A stretch of 64,000 bases of DNA from Lottia gigantea (GCF_000327385.1 NW_008706746.1:856366-920365), one strand, 5' to 3'. Positions 12,555-25,200 are shown, counted from the stretch's first letter. Notes: generated by a model not told the origin, from the sequence alone. Translations and numbers: made by a program.

Positions 12555-12722
12555 CTAAAATAGTGGCGGCGCCAACCTTCGGAGACTGGGGGTAGAAATA
12601 GGAGGCAGACTGACTCAATTGGGTAACAACTGCTGAGGCTGAATTCAAATTTTGGCTACTCTGTGGTGGTGTCATAGTTGCAAGCCTCTCATAGAGCGCC
12701 CTAGAGTGTTCTCTCAAGAAAA
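12555..12722 (-). repeat. dispersed repeat family R2, copy 2
   Basis: Minus-strand blocks AATTCAGCCTCAGCAGTTG and CAGTCTGCCTCCTATTT match the other R2 copies. The 87-residue frame that covers it is a by-product of its GC content. Confidence 0.65.
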
Positions 12723-12752
12723 TTTTCAGGCGTAAATAAGTGTTTCTGTTGA

Positions 12753-12926
12753 AGCCTGGGACCTTATTCTCCAAAACTTAACTTCCATAAAATCCAGATT
12801 TTAAGAAATATATTAATCTGATTGGTTAACAAAACCTAATTTAAAATTGATTTTAGTGATTGACCAATCGGATGACCGGAACACTAAAATCATCTTAATA
12901 TAAGTTTTCAAGAATAAGGTCCCTGG
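12753..12926. mobile_element. fold-back MITE family 3, copy 1 (CCAAT-bearing)
   Basis: CCTGGGACCTTATTCT at the left and AGAATAAGGTCCCTGG at the right are inverted ends; the 26-bp arms differ at three places. Inside lie TGATTGGTTA and TGACCAATCG, again in mirror order. A related, more worn copy lies in the intron at 23575-23735. Confidence 0.8.
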
Positions 12927-13091
12927 TTTTAAATGGCATGTTTGAAAATCAATGAATAAAATAATTGCCTTTTACATTATTGATAATATGTGTGTATTTT
13001 CTCGACTCTCGATAGTACAGGATGATAGGAGGTGAGATTTCCGCTGTTCAAGTGGACAGATAGAAACCAGGCTAAATCAACAGCTCTAATA

Positions 13092-13399
13092 ATTTTTTAA
13101 AGGTATACTACCTCTTAGAATGACAACAAAATTGAAAGTCTTTGTTCATCAGTGGACTTACTTGATAAATATACAACAGAATCCCTCTATAATCCAATAA
13201 TTCCCTACAGCTAAGTAATGATTCCTTGGTAATTTTGAAACATGCTTAGAAGTGTGTTTCAATAATTATTTAGTTTAATGGAGATATTGTCTTATATAGA
13301 GATTCTATTCTTTAGTCATGTCATCTAGTAAGTCCAACTGATAAATATGTAAATTTTTAAATTTGATGTCGTTCGGAGAGGTAGTATCCCTTTAAAAAC
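13092..13399. mobile_element. fold-back MITE family 2
   Basis: The left TTTAAAGGTATACTACCTCT and right AGAGGTAGTATCCCTTTAAA are inverted repeats, and the match continues inward through CAGTGGACTTACTTGATAAA against its mirror for about 75 bp. About 300 bp in all, no coding capacity. The ends resemble those of family 1 (TTAAAGGGAT). Confidence 0.85.
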
Positions 13400-13489
13400 T
13401 GGTGAAATGTCAAAGCAGGAGATTGTCACTAGTTGGAATAGAAATGTAAACAGAGTTAATAAGTTCAGTTCTGATAGAAGATTTATAAA

Positions 13490-13945
13490 AAAACCTTTTA
13501 AAGGTTATACATCACAAATATTGGTTTTTAAGGGTTCAAATCTTCAGTTTAGAAAAATATATTGCACCATTTAATGGTTAACATTGAACCATAATCTTTT
13601 TAAAGATTGGAATTTTAATTTTAAAAGGTCATCTGAATTTCAGAAAAATTAAATCCATTTAAAGATTATCATCTTAGTGGTATTAAGTTCAAAGCCTAAT
13701 TTCAGAAAATATAAAACCTTTTGAAATGCTGTGATTTTGGTGTTTGTGGGTTTGATTTTTAATTTAAAATATTATTTAGAAACTTTAAAGGTTGAAATTT
13801 CTGTAAAGGTTTGAATTTTAATTTCATAAAATATAAAACTTTTCAAAAGTTGGAATGTTTTTTTTGGATTCAAGTTTTATTCTTAAACATATGAAATATT
13901 TTAAAGGTCGGTTATTTTGGTGTATGGGTTCAAATTAATGGATAT
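13490..13945. repeat. degenerate tandem repeat, unit about 45-60 bp
   Basis: Recurring AAAGGTT-GGAATTTTAATTTTA and GAAAATATAAAACCTTT segments, about seven worn copies. Confidence 0.55.
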
Positions 13946-14154
13946 TGGTGTAAATGTATACTTGTTTAATGGTTCAATTCTGACAGAAAAATATGACAGA
14001 CTCTCTTCCATCAACTGCTCAATGATAGTAGATGTTTTTTTCTATGATATACCAATGTATCTCTAAGAGATATTAAAACAGAATCTGAATTATGGTCATA
14101 CTGCCAAATAAAGTAACAAAAACATTATCCTCTAGTTTAGTGCTAAGTAACACA

Positions 14155-14495
14155 GAAATTTTCAATTGTCTAGGGATCTTTAACATGCTGTCTGTTCTAT
14201 AAGAGCTCAGAGCCGTAGTCAGACTACTTTTTCTGAGGGACAAGTAATATATCTGGAAGGGCTGTAATATATCTGGAGGGGCAATTGTGTATGGTGTTTA
14301 GTTACAGTAATGGAATTGGTCAGCCTGCAAAAGCCTCAAGTAATTGTCCCATCCCACGGACAGGACGCTTTTTTCATGTCATCTTCTTATAGGCTGCATC
14401 ACTGACTGGGAAAAATGGATGGAAAAAATCTTTTATCTCGACCTATGCAGTGATCGAATATTGAAGCCTGGAAGCTTACCTGATAAACTGGATTA
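14155..14495 (-). mobile_element. SINE copy B, worn, with an internal insertion
   Basis: Minus-strand SINE segments flank about 130 bp of foreign sequence (about 14200-14330) that holds a short duplicated phrase, TAATATATCTGGA. The tail is lost. Confidence 0.6.
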
Positions 14496-14639
14496 TTGGT
14501 TAAGAGTTTGAAGTAGAAGAATATAATGACAATGTAAATATAGAAGATAGTTATATTGATCATTTCAATATTACATTGTTAAAATATCTTTTTATTACAG
14601 AAAATTATTCTATCGGTGTAGTTGAATCTTTTATCCCTT

Positions 14640-14862
14640 TTAATGTGAAATAACGTAAATAAGTGGAAAGATTATGATGTCACTATTGCATTAGCTGGTA
14701 ATAATATCGAAGGGCTTTTGCTAGTAGTTATAAAATGCTTTAAGTTTTAGTGAAAACCACAGATGTCTGACTAAAAATTAGTATGGTGCAAATTGATGCT
14801 ATTATTGCCCTTAATATACATAAAAACTTTTTACAATCTCTTTAATCCTACATTCAGGATTG
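14640..14862. mobile_element. fold-back MITE family 1, partial copy
   Basis: Contains ACCACAGATGTCTGACT, TGGTGCAAATTGATGCTAT and a right end TTTTTACAATCTCTTTAA as in the full copies; the left end is lost. Confidence 0.6.
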
Positions 14863-15488
14863 AATGATTAAAAAATTGTCAGGAAGATTTAGTGTTGGTA
14901 GCGTCTGCCAATATTTGTTTAAAACTTGCATTCACATTAATTAAAAATCAAATATCTAAATTTAAGGTGTTTTATTATTTTATCAGTGAAAACCATTTGA
15001 AGTATTTGATTTCAATTGTTGAAGTTATGGATTGAAATAAAATATCTTTTTCAGAAAATTTGAAATTATGCTTTTAATAAATGTTTCAGTGGAACATGTT
15101 TCTAGTTTTGGGTTCAAACCAATGCTGATCCATCAGCGAAATGTTAATCGTGACAGTCCTTTTGTGATCTCTCAATATGATTTATTGTATTGTCATAACA
15201 AAATGCCAGATGCCATAATAGAAGTATCAAAATGTCCATCAGTGAAGATTTACGAGAAGATCTATATCATTGTTATATGTTATGACATGATTAGAGTGAT
15301 TGTGTCTTGTAGATGATGAAATTCTAACCTATAGCGCTAAGTTAAATTACTCACGAGGGAAATATAATGTAACAAAGTTGAACCATTTCATAATATGACA
15401 ATCAGTCTAATTGACCTTGTGAGACCTGGCACGATGAGCCATCAGTTTCTCTGGACAATAATATTTTATTGTAGAAATGACATCTTTT

Positions 15489-15755
15489 GGTTTCTATGTC
15501 CATTAGTGCAATGTCAAGCTATTACAAACTTAGTCTTATACCTTGACAGCAATAGACCTTAATCCCGCCTTGTTTTTGAGGTACTGAATGCTATATTCAG
15601 TACCTAGGATTGGAGAAGGAGGCTTTAAAGGTGACAATTTTACTGCAGTGACACCACATTTCCTTTGTTTGTTTTCATTATGAGCCTCGTTCTGGATTCA
15701 ATATGGCAAATAAGGTCTATAGCCACCTTTCTTGTATTTATTAGTCGGGCTCATA
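15489..15755. mobile_element. older repeat interrupted by a short MITE-like insertion
   Basis: The flanks CAATGTCAAGCTATTA...CAATAG and AGCCACCTTTCTTGTAT are contiguous at 9455-9515 (CAATAGTCACCTTTCTTG). Here about 165 bp sits between them, from about 15554 to 15720, with ends GACCTTAATCCCGCC and GGCAAATAAGGTC in inverted order and ATAG on both sides. The insert has an inner hairpin, AGGTACTGAAT/ATTCAGTACCT. Confidence 0.7.
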
Positions 15756-16919
15756 GTGACATTAAATTCAACAGATTCTCAAAGCAGCTGGATTTTCAAT
15801 GCCTGCTAGTAGGTGGCAGCATGTGACAGATTCTAATATTTGAGTCCAAAAAACCCAATTCAAAAATTTTATAACAATTTTATCTCAGTGAAAAGTTGAA
15901 ATGTGGCTAACACTTTTGAGATGTCAAGTCAAGTACACATGTATCAAGGGGGATCAAAATGAAAGATCCTGAGGCATTAGTTTTAATCTGAACTGACACA
16001 TGGTTGTTGTTTAGCTCTGTTCCAGTTCTGGCCTTAATCAAATGCTTCAGAATCAGATTGTGTCACATTAAAAATCTTGCCTTCTATTCCTTTCTCCCCC
16101 ATTTTGAATTCTGTCTATATTTACCCTTTTTTTTAAACTCTGTTCCAAGGTGTTTTATCTGCTTGATTCCATGAATCCTGCAGAACTAAGCAATTGATTG
16201 GCACGCTTATGTAAAGATAAATAAAAACTTCATACAGGCTTTTACTGCACATCAATTCTTGACCCTATCTGAAATATCTTGATAATTAACATACAAAGCT
16301 CCTTTCATTTCAATTCCCCTGAAAGCAAAGAAAACAGACATCATAATAATGGAGTTTATTTTAAGAAAATTGTAAAAACTGTCATCCTGATTAGGAATTG
16401 TATAAATGACGTCACTCATGACATTTTAGCCCATGGCTTGTCAATTTAACTTAGTTTTCACCGATTTTCTTAAAAATACGAAGACATCAAGCTTTATTTT
16501 TTCTTTATAAAGGAAAATCAATGTAAAATTTATTTTTCACTTCCTTGTATAAGTTTTTTGCCTATTAAAATTTCCCACCTAATCAGTATCTGATTTTTTT
16601 TCGTGATGTTTGGTCTCTTGTGTTGGGGTGTTGGAGACCAAGTTGTGAGGAACTTGCTCATCTGTATGTGAATCGTTCAATCCTGCCCAGGTAGAGATAA
16701 TAAGGATGATATGAAAGAAGTTTCTAGTCATTAGGATAGGAAAAACATTTTACAGGTCATGTATGTCAAAAATGTAGGTAATGAGATCAAATAAAACTTT
16801 CTGCTGCTATCTGGGTTGATGAAGATTGACTAGAGAGCAGGGCAGGAGAGATAATTTCCACCATTTCACACTGTGTAATATTGCCTGATTAATATAAGCT
16901 TTGGCTTGTTTCTGAAACC

Positions 16920-17300
16920 ATTGCTTATTTAACTTTTTAACAAAAAAAAACTTTGCCTGTCTTCATTATCAAGGTCAAAAAATAGACAACAAAACTTCAT
17001 TTTATTTTGGTAAAAAAGTTAACAAATTTCCCTTTTTAGACATTAATGACATTGCTATTCATTTTCATTAGCAGTGAAAGGATAGAAATAAGGCTGTAAA
17101 ACTTCACTGAATTTTGATACAAATTTGTTAAATTGTCTTCTTCCCAAACTACATGACATTGCCTGTCTTCATTAGCAGTAAAAGGGTAGAAAAATTGATC
17201 AGCAAATATTCAATCCATATATTTTGATAAAAATGATTGAATTGTACACTAAATGACATCAGAAAGTCTTCATTAAGGCTAAAAAAAATGAGTTATAAAA
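16920..17300 (+). repeat. degenerate tandem repeat resembling the SINE tail
   Basis: About four worn units of roughly 100-130 bp with TTCATTAGCAGTGAAAGG-TAGAAA and AAAACTTCATT phrases, as in the SINE 3' region (CATTAACCCATGTGCAGAAA, then ACATAAAACTTC). Confidence 0.5.
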
Positions 17301-17524
17301 ATCCATTTCATTTTGAAGTAATGATATAAAAAGATTGTTTACGTAATTAAAACATGTTATAACAATGTTGATACAGATTGTATCTAATAAGATCAAGTTT
17401 TTTGTTGTGTTATATGATGTTAAATCTTGTATTTATAGAAATATAATGAGGTATTAAGTCGAGTTGATGGTTTTAGATGATTAATTTGATGTAATCGTGG
17501 TTTATTACGGACTATTATCAGGAA

Positions 17525-18130
17525 TAAAACACATAATTATCTTTTACTTTATTATACTCAGCTAAATATCACAGGGTAAAAAATAACTTCACTTATCACT
17601 ACTTCTACTGATATTATTCTGCTGTCTGAAATTACCTCATTGCACACTATGTGGAGTTCTGTCTTCATTTTTGGGAGCTGCGGTGACTCAGTGAGTTAGA
17701 CGCTAGCCCACTAATCTGAAGGTCCAGGGTTCAATCTCTCCATAGGTCGTGATAATACCTTCAGATTTTTCAACCCAGTTTCCCCCTGTCAGTGATGCAG
17801 GCTGACATGGAAAAAGTGTGAAGTCTTTGGGATGGGACAATAAACCAAGGCCGAGTGTGCTACAGGCTTTGAAATTTAAAGATCCCTTGACAGTTGTAGG
17901 CTAATTTCATTCATTGTACCCAGCATTGCTTTGCCGTTTTCATTAACCCATGTGCAGAAAAGTAGGACATAAAACTTCATTTCATTTCTATTCTTCATTT
18001 TTATGGTATAAAACACATCATTTACATTTTTATAGTCGGCTAAATATCACAGGGTAAAAACTAACTTTCTTCTCTATCTCACTACTTATAGCTTTTATAT
18101 TCTGCAGTTGCAAATTTCCCTTACTTTGCA
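17525..18130. repeat. direct duplication of about 120 bp on either side of a SINE
   Basis: 17525-17650 and 18007-18130 share GCTAAATATCACAGGGTAAA, the CACTACTT-AT-TATTCTGC phrase and TTGCAC near their ends. SINE copy C lies between them with its own target-site duplication. Confidence 0.65.
17673..17991 (+). mobile_element. tRNA-derived SINE, full-length copy C
   Basis: Starts GGGAGCTGCGGTGACTCAGT with a box A-like segment, then GGTCCAGGGTTCAATCTC as box B, a unique body and the tail AGTAGGACATAAAACTTCAT. TCTTCATTTTT at 17662-17672 and 17992-18002 is the target-site duplication. The best plus-strand reference copy in the window. Confidence 0.88.
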
Positions 18131-18749
18131 CTTCAAGTATTGCACTTTCTGTGTGTATTTTCAATATAAAAATTAAGGGTTTATTCTTCTCACATGATAA
18201 TATCATAAACAGTTGAAAATCTGGGCTAGTGTTTTTGAAACTTTGTTAAGTGGTAGATTCATTTAAACAAACTTTGACTGTCAGAGCTGAATATGTAGCG
18301 TTCAATTAGGGTTCAATTTTGGCTAATTAATTAAGATTATGATTCACATTTAATAACAATTCTGTAGCATATGCAATAACATCGTATTAGGCCCCAGATA
18401 GATGTAGGTATATGAATGGTGCAATTGCTTTATAGTGAATCTATAGAAAGAAAGTAGCATTATCACAAAGTTGAGCACTTTTGAAAAGTAAACATAAGTC
18501 TTTGATATTAACTACAAAAGAAAAATTCCATTAGAAATCTTTAGAGTAAATATCAACTCTGGTTAAAAATATTGAATTTTTAGCACGGAAGCCGTTGTTC
18601 TGGTTTCCTTTCTCCGGGATGTTCTAAAATCAACACTGATACAGAGGTTTATCAATATTTACTCATTTTTTGTTGGTTTTAAAATATCTTATATATTAAA
18701 GAGAGGGTTGTTTTAATTTCTCTGTTCTCATAGCTGATAATCTAAAAGT

Positions 18750-18852
18750 CCAGGCTATGTATTCTCAAAATAGTCTTAGCACTAGGATGTCCTAGAAACA
18801 ATGTTAAAAGATAGGACATCCTAATATTGTATCGAGAATATGTGGCCAGGGT
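18750..18852. mobile_element. fold-back MITE family 4, copy 1
   Basis: GGCTATGTATTCTCAAAATA at the left mirrors TCGAGAATATGTGGCC at the right; inside, CACTAGGATGTCCTA mirrors TAGGACATCCTAATA. A second copy is at 47738-47855. Confidence 0.75.
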
Positions 18853-19142
18853 TTGTTACTGACAAAGGTGTCCCTACTGATAAAGAAATTTGACTCTTTT
18901 TCTGTGAATTTTATTGTCCTTAATATCCTGCTCTCTTAGCTGAAATACCAGGGGTCCAGACTTTGATTCTGGTATAGATTGAACTGGTATCTTTAACTTA
19001 TCAGTCTGTTTTCGTACTGATAGAGAATTTCATCAATACTTACCTTTTGTCCCTGTTTTCTTAATTTGCTTACATGGATAAAATTTTTAGTGTCTCTCAT
19101 TAAAAAAAAACAGCTGAAACATGTCAGCAGCATGTGTTGGTA

Positions 19143-19489
19143 ATAGTAACCTGGGTAATCATTAACCTTTGTAATTAGAACGTAACCTGGGTAATTAGTA
19201 ACCTTTGTAATTGGAATGTAACCTTTGTAATTAGAACGTAACCTGGGTAATTAGTAACCTTTGTAATTGGAATGTAACCTTTGTAATTAGAACGTAACCT
19301 GGGTAATTAGTAACCTTTGTAATTAGAATGTAACCTTGGTAATTAGTAACCTTTGTAATTAGAAGGTAACCTTGGTAATTAGTAACCTTTGTAATTAGAA
19401 GGTAACCTTGGTAATTAGTAACCTTTGTAATTAGAACGTAACCTGGGTAATTAGTAACCTTTGTAATTAGAAGGTAACCTTGGTAATTA
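19143..19489. repeat. minisatellite with 18- and 36-bp units
   Basis: Alternating GTAACCTGGGTAATTA and GTAACCTTTGTAATTA half-units, about 18-19 bp each, in a 36-bp higher-order pattern; about 19 half-units, highly similar. Confidence 0.92.
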
Positions 19490-19614
19490 GGCTTTTCTAA
19501 TGGTGTCTGTCATATTGTTATAAACAATGATGTGAAATAAAGATAAGAATTATTGGTATTATTGTTAGGTTGAACAATTGATAAAAGATGTTCACAAACT
19601 TGCACAATTTTTTA

Positions 19615-19740
19615 GAAAAACTCTGTCAGAGGCTCCATAGAGTTGACGCATTTCAGCCTTGACAGTTGTCTCCCCATTTAGTCAGTCTGCCCCATATATG
19701 TACCCCCCAATCTCGGGTGGCTGGTTCTGCTGCTCTATAA
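19615..19740 (+). repeat. dispersed repeat family R2, copy 3
   Basis: Contains CAGCCTTGACAGTTGTCTCC, ATTTAGTCAGTCTGCCCC and TGTACCCCCCAATCTCGG, the clearest consensus of the family. Confidence 0.65.
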
Positions 19741-20204
19741 TGGATTAAGATCCCAAAGGAATTGGATTGTCTGTCTATTTTGATATGAAAACTGAGTAGA
19801 ATGATTTAAGGCAGTGATATTTTAAGTAAAGAACAATAGTAACATGAGATTTGAACTATTGATTCAATTACCAGGAAATAACTTGGATCATCATTTCCGA
19901 CAGTGACAAAATAACACCACTTCCATTAGACCTTTTAAATCTCTTGTTAAACTCTGACATTCAGTGTAAACTATTTTTTAAAATGGTTTGGATCAATAAA
20001 GAAAAGTTGTGATAATTGAAAGATTTAAGTTTAAGTTTAGAATACTGATGATTTGTTCCTGTTGAGATTGGTGATTTTACCAGAGCTGTTGATGTGATTG
20101 TTATTTCTCACACATCTCAACTACTAGACCAGTTTTAATGCAATTTGATTATAATACAGTGCTTGAGTTAATGGTTGTTTTTGATTGGAGAACATTTTAT
20201 TATA

Positions 20205-20440
20205 AATTGGGATAGTACCTTAAGATTTTTTGCCAGGTTTCCTCCTTTCGATGATGCAGGTGAGAGGGGCTGACATTAGGATGGGATATAAACCATGGCT
20301 CTATGTGCTACAGTCTGCACAAATGTGAAATGCTTCAATACTTGAAAATAGTAAAAAAGTAATCCGCCTGTACTGGCTAAAGTTCTCTCTCGCCATCTGC
20401 TTTTAACCCACTCAGAAGCAGAAAAGTAGGACAATCCACT
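20205..20440 (+). mobile_element. SINE copy D, 5'-truncated
   Basis: Starts in the SINE body (GATAGTACCTTAAGATTTTT) and runs to AGAAGCAGAAAAGTAGGACA; the tRNA head is missing. Confidence 0.65.
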
Positions 20441-20459
20441 TGGTTCTTTTATCAGCTAT

Positions 20460-22121
20460 GTTCATTTGTATATTTTGAAGCACATAGCCTTTTCTTCCTT
20501 GATTTGTGGATTTAATATCTGATAATCAAACAAGCTTGAAGTGGGAGTTTGTCATTTAACAATGCATATACTGTAGTCCAAGAGTAGAGTTAAAACTGAT
20601 GGTTATAGTGACAAAATTTGTTATAGTGACAAAATTTGAAAATCAGACCATTGTAAGAAAAGTTATGAACATAAAACAAGGTTCACTCCCTGACATTAAT
20701 GGAAATAACAAGAAAATATGTGGCACCCTACAGTCAGAAATTCTTTTGATATTTTGTAAAGTTAACATCAAAGCTGTCATAATATAGATATTTCTCTCTG
20801 TAAGTGCTAGCATGTAGTTTAATACACTAAATCACCACTGTTAATGACATTTTGTAAAGTATTTATTGGATTTTTACAATATTCATTATGGAAATTGACA
20901 ACATCAGTACAAAAAATTCAATAGTAATTTGAAACAGCACTGCTGTCAAATACAATAAAACAATACAAGTGATTAACAAAAATCAAAATAGAACATCGCA
21001 ACCAATAGTGAGATAGCATTCAAGTTGATGTCAGTGGTTGAAAGGACACAAATTTTAGTTTACAGTCCACTGATGGACAATATCAATAAGAGAACAGACA
21101 AGAATTTAATGTTAAGGAATCAAAGAATACATAAAAATTTGGGGTTTGTGGTACATGAATAGGAAGATAGATTTGAAGTCAATGAAGAACAAAACTAAAA
21201 ATTATGATGAAATAAAGTGAATTGAGAATAAGTGAAATGTCTCTTAGATAGATACTTGTAGATTTGACAATGTTGAGACAGCATACAAGTTAGTATAAGT
21301 GGTTGAAGGGACCTATCAAAATTTGATGGGGGGTTCATCCACTGTCAAAGAAGACAAAACACCATTAAAATAGAATAAAGGCAATTGAGAATTCCTGAAA
21401 AGTTTCTCTACTTTTGTCTCTCGTGCTAACTAGATGGTAGTGTTATTAGCTATGGTAAACACTTCACGCCACATGATTCCTATTTCTACTTTCACTTTCT
21501 CTTCATTTCCTGTTTCAACTTCATTAACATCCAATCAAATGAAAGTTGAAGGAGTCTGAAGCATCACGATTGTAAATATCTCACTGTAGATTTTAGTTTA
21601 TTCAAATAGTAATCACTTTCTAGTAACATGTTGAGTAAAATGTGATTATTGACTCAAATTTCCACTCAATTCAAATTGCTTGTTGCCCTTTAATGGAGTA
21701 GCACTTTGGCATATTTGTAAATGTGACAGCAAATATAACTTTTAATGACGAGTTGCCAGAGTTGCAACAGCGAGGAACCTGGTTTATTGAAATGTTATTA
21801 AAATTTGACCTATTTGTCAATCCAAATGCTGATTATTTATTTAAACAAAGTTGCACTAAATTTAAAGTGTTGTATGAAAAAAAAACATCCATTTTGTATA
21901 AGGGTGACAATTTTGTTAGTGGATCCAAATCTCCAGGCCAAATCTCCTGGCATTGATCTCTCCTGAATTGTCTGTATCCTTTTACAGATTTTGACTTGAC
22001 AAAAATAAATTTGCTGTTGTGTGAGGGCATTTACATTTAATGGACATTATAATTGAAAAGAGCTCATCTCATGCTGAAAAAACATACATACAGACGTTTT
22101 GAATTGTTTTTGTAATTTCAG
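20460..22121. other. non-coding stretch upstream of the F-BAR exons
   Basis: A 77-codon open frame at 21723-21956 has no convincing donor in the needed phase, and its peptide does not resemble an F-BAR N-terminus. The missing 5' exon was not located here. Confidence 0.4.
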
Positions 22122-22230
22122 TGGCAGAGTTTGCTCAGCAGATGGCCGCCGCCCACGAACATTTCTCTAAAGAAATTCAGTCTGTGATATCATCATTCAG
22201 GAGGCGGAACTATGAATTAAAAAAAGAACG
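22122..22230 (+). CDS. F-BAR gene, first recognised exon (exon 1 of this model)
   Basis: A pyrimidine-rich tract and AG precede the exon, and GTAAGT follows it. It enters with two bases of a split codon and leaves in phase 2. It encodes AEFAQQMAAAHEHFSKEIQS and then a basic helix ending RRRNYELKKE, in the position of the FCH helix. An in-frame ATG (22142) lies inside, but the open frame before it and the acceptor show this is an internal exon, so the true start is upstream. Confidence 0.8.
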
Positions 22231-25200
22231 GTAAGTCTTTATGTTGAAGTCAGACATGTGAATAAATGTAGATTGATCAAAACTCGTTTTCAACAATGTT
22301 TCCTTTTGTCAGTGACAGCAGGGATATAGAGGGGGCATTAGCTCCCCTAGAAAAATGGTTTGCATACCCATTTGTACCACCACTTCATTTCTGACAAACC
22401 TAAAAATGTGATTTTTGAAATTTTGTTGTCACAAAATATGTGTCAGAATTCATTAAATTGATTCTTTATTGAGAGAGAACTCTCTCTGATGCTCCATGAG
22501 AGGCTTGTGTCTATGAGCTTCCACAGAATTGCCAGATTTTGAATCTCAACCTTGACAGTTGACTCTCCATTTAGTCAATCTGCTCCCTATTTGTACCTCC
22601 AGTCTCGAGAGGCTGGTGCCACCACTGGTACTGCCAATGTAATTGTAATATGCTATTTGGATTTCAGTTTTCCTTTTGGGGTTTTGATGGTGTTTTTTTT
22701 TGTTTTATAATTTAAAGTACAGAACTGTATGATTTAAAACAAGTTTAGTTTTATATTTTATATATTTCAGCCCAGTAGATACTGAAAGTACAGTATTTAA
22801 AGCATGGGAAACTCTACTCAATGTTTCTGAGATGGATGCACAGGTAGGAAAATAAACTAATCTGGTTGAAATTGTACTGGATTGAGTTTTATTATGTAGT
22901 CCTGGGTTTTTTGGGGGTAATGAGGCTCTTTGTAGACCAGCATGAAATTTGATAATTATAATCCTTATATTAAGTCAACCGTCAGCTGGAAAGGATTGCA
23001 GGGAAAACCTGATAGAAAATCATGAAATAGTAGAGATTATAGGGGGTAATGTGATTGATCAAAGATCTTGAAAGGGGTAATACAAAATAAAGGTTTAAAA
23101 TCCATGATGTAGTCTAATCCATACAATTTTTGATTGCAAAACCATTGAGATGTTACATGGAGATTGAAATATATAGCCTCCACTTGAGTATTATTATTTA
23201 AAATACAATGTTGCTTTTAACATTGAGAAAAAGACTATAAGGTTCTGAGGCTCTTGAATGATTTTATTTCAGTTGTCTAATTTTACTGTACTTCCTACTT
23301 ATTTGTCTAGGCTTGTTTTAAGTTAGGTCCCTTTTTGGCATCCATGTCTTTGAGTTAATGACATCTTTGTAATGCCTTAATTTTGCTGTATTGTCTTTTT
23401 TCAGGCCCATCTAGATGCAGCTAGCCTCCTGATTAAAAATGTCTACCAGCCTCTTGAAGCTGTGGCTGAACATAAACGAAGTCAAGCTCAACGTATCTGT
23501 TCATTCCGAGAAAATTTTGAAACAATTTTACACAAATCAGACACCAAAGTCAATGTTGTAAGTTAGTTTTTGGATTTAATTCCCTAACAAAATTTTAAGA
23601 AAAATAAAATGCTGATTTTAAGAAATAAAGTAATTTGATTGGTTGATAAAGTCAGCCTCAACATTGGTTATAGAAATAGACCAATCAGATGAATTGAATA
23701 CTTAAATCTTTTCAAGTTGCGATTTTCGTGAATTCAAACAATTGGTTGTCTAGATTTATCTGGCTTTTGGTTCCCTAGCTTTCATGTTCTTGATATTTCC
23801 TGTTCGTTGTGCACTATGTTATAGTACTTCCACCAGACATGTTTCAATTACCTATGTTTATATGAGCTTGATATTGTCTCAGAAGCTTTTTGGGTACCCC
23901 AGGAGGTACAAATATTTAAAGTTTGGAACCAAGGTTTGGGTTTGTAATAAGAAAGTATTGGCTATAGTGAAGGGAGATAACCAACTTTTTAAAATAAACT
24001 AAATTCTTTTTGTGATGTTGATATTAAAGAATGATTGAAAGTTTCAGGACTGACATCTTTCTTGTCATATTTTGTTGATTTAAAGAGATAAAAACATTGA
24101 TATTTGATTAACCAGCATCAGCAGTTTAATATAGTTTTTTTTGTCTCTGTTCTAGGCTCAGTCCTGCTATCGTGAAGCACATAAATCGTACAATGACAGT
24201 AGTAATGGAGTCAAAGATCTGGCTAAATGTGATGTATATACAGCTCATAATGATTATGTTTTACAACTACGAGCTGCCAATAGACTAGTAGAAGAATTCC
24301 AATCAGCAGTTCCACAAGTTTTAGAGGTTAGTAGCATATTATTTGACAATCCTTTTTGAATGAGAGTGGGGCAAGCAGGCCATATCAGCTCATCTAGGGC
24401 TTTTCATGCAGTGAATAAAGGTTCAGTGATATTGGTCAAAAACAATTGTCTAAATCATCAAGAGAAGTACACAGTTCCGTGAGTTTTAGAAGGAATTAAC
24501 TGAAATTATAACATACTTGTATTGGATGTTTGTAAATGTGACGCAACTCCTACCCTATGTTCAAAATGTATCTCTGAATTTTCATATTTGTCACAATAAG
24601 TCAATCTAAACACGGCTGTTTTATTTCTGGCTCTACTACAAATTCTCAATTTTCCAATATTTAGCTGATAGACATGTTCATGTCCCCATGTAATATACAA
24701 ACTTATATGAAAATGTTTTTCTGAAAATAGGAAATTTCAAATATGTCTCAGAGGACAAATATATGAAATGTGGTGCCCAGACCCATGCAAGGCTGTAGCG
24801 GATTGATGGCAAACAAGGCAATCTTTAGAAGTGTTTTCCTTTATCAATAATGTATTTCATACCAAATAAGACTCTCCTTTACCTGGTTTTGGCAATGGTC
24901 TTGTTAGTTAGATAAATGCTTCCAAAATATTTGGAGCTGAAATCAATTTTGTCTGGAAATCTCTGAAAGAAATATCAGAATTATAAACCTATGTCTGTAT
25001 TTTTCAGGAATTAGAAGAAATATATATAGATACCAGTAATACAGTAAATGTAGCTATAGAATCTCTGGCTTTATTATTACTTACCAAGGTACCCAGTTTC
25101 ATATCTTATTTATATAGCCTGCAGGTGTTACGTCATTTCCCAACCAATGAATTTATAGGTGGAGGGGCCACAGTTTTGTCTAAGAGGCCACAGCACCAGG

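Noticed and set aside
12511-12774. 87-residue minus-strand frame
   Set aside because: Covers R2 copy 2 and part of a MITE; the frame is not conserved in the other R2 copies.
15068-15316. 82-residue open frame
   Set aside because: AT-rich, no family likeness, no splice or promoter context.
21723-21956. Missing 5' exon of the F-BAR gene
   Set aside because: The peptide does not look like an FCH start, and no donor in the phase required by 22122 was found.
22142-22144. ATG as the F-BAR start codon
   Set aside because: It lies inside an exon with a good acceptor and open coding sequence before it, and would cut into the FCH helix.
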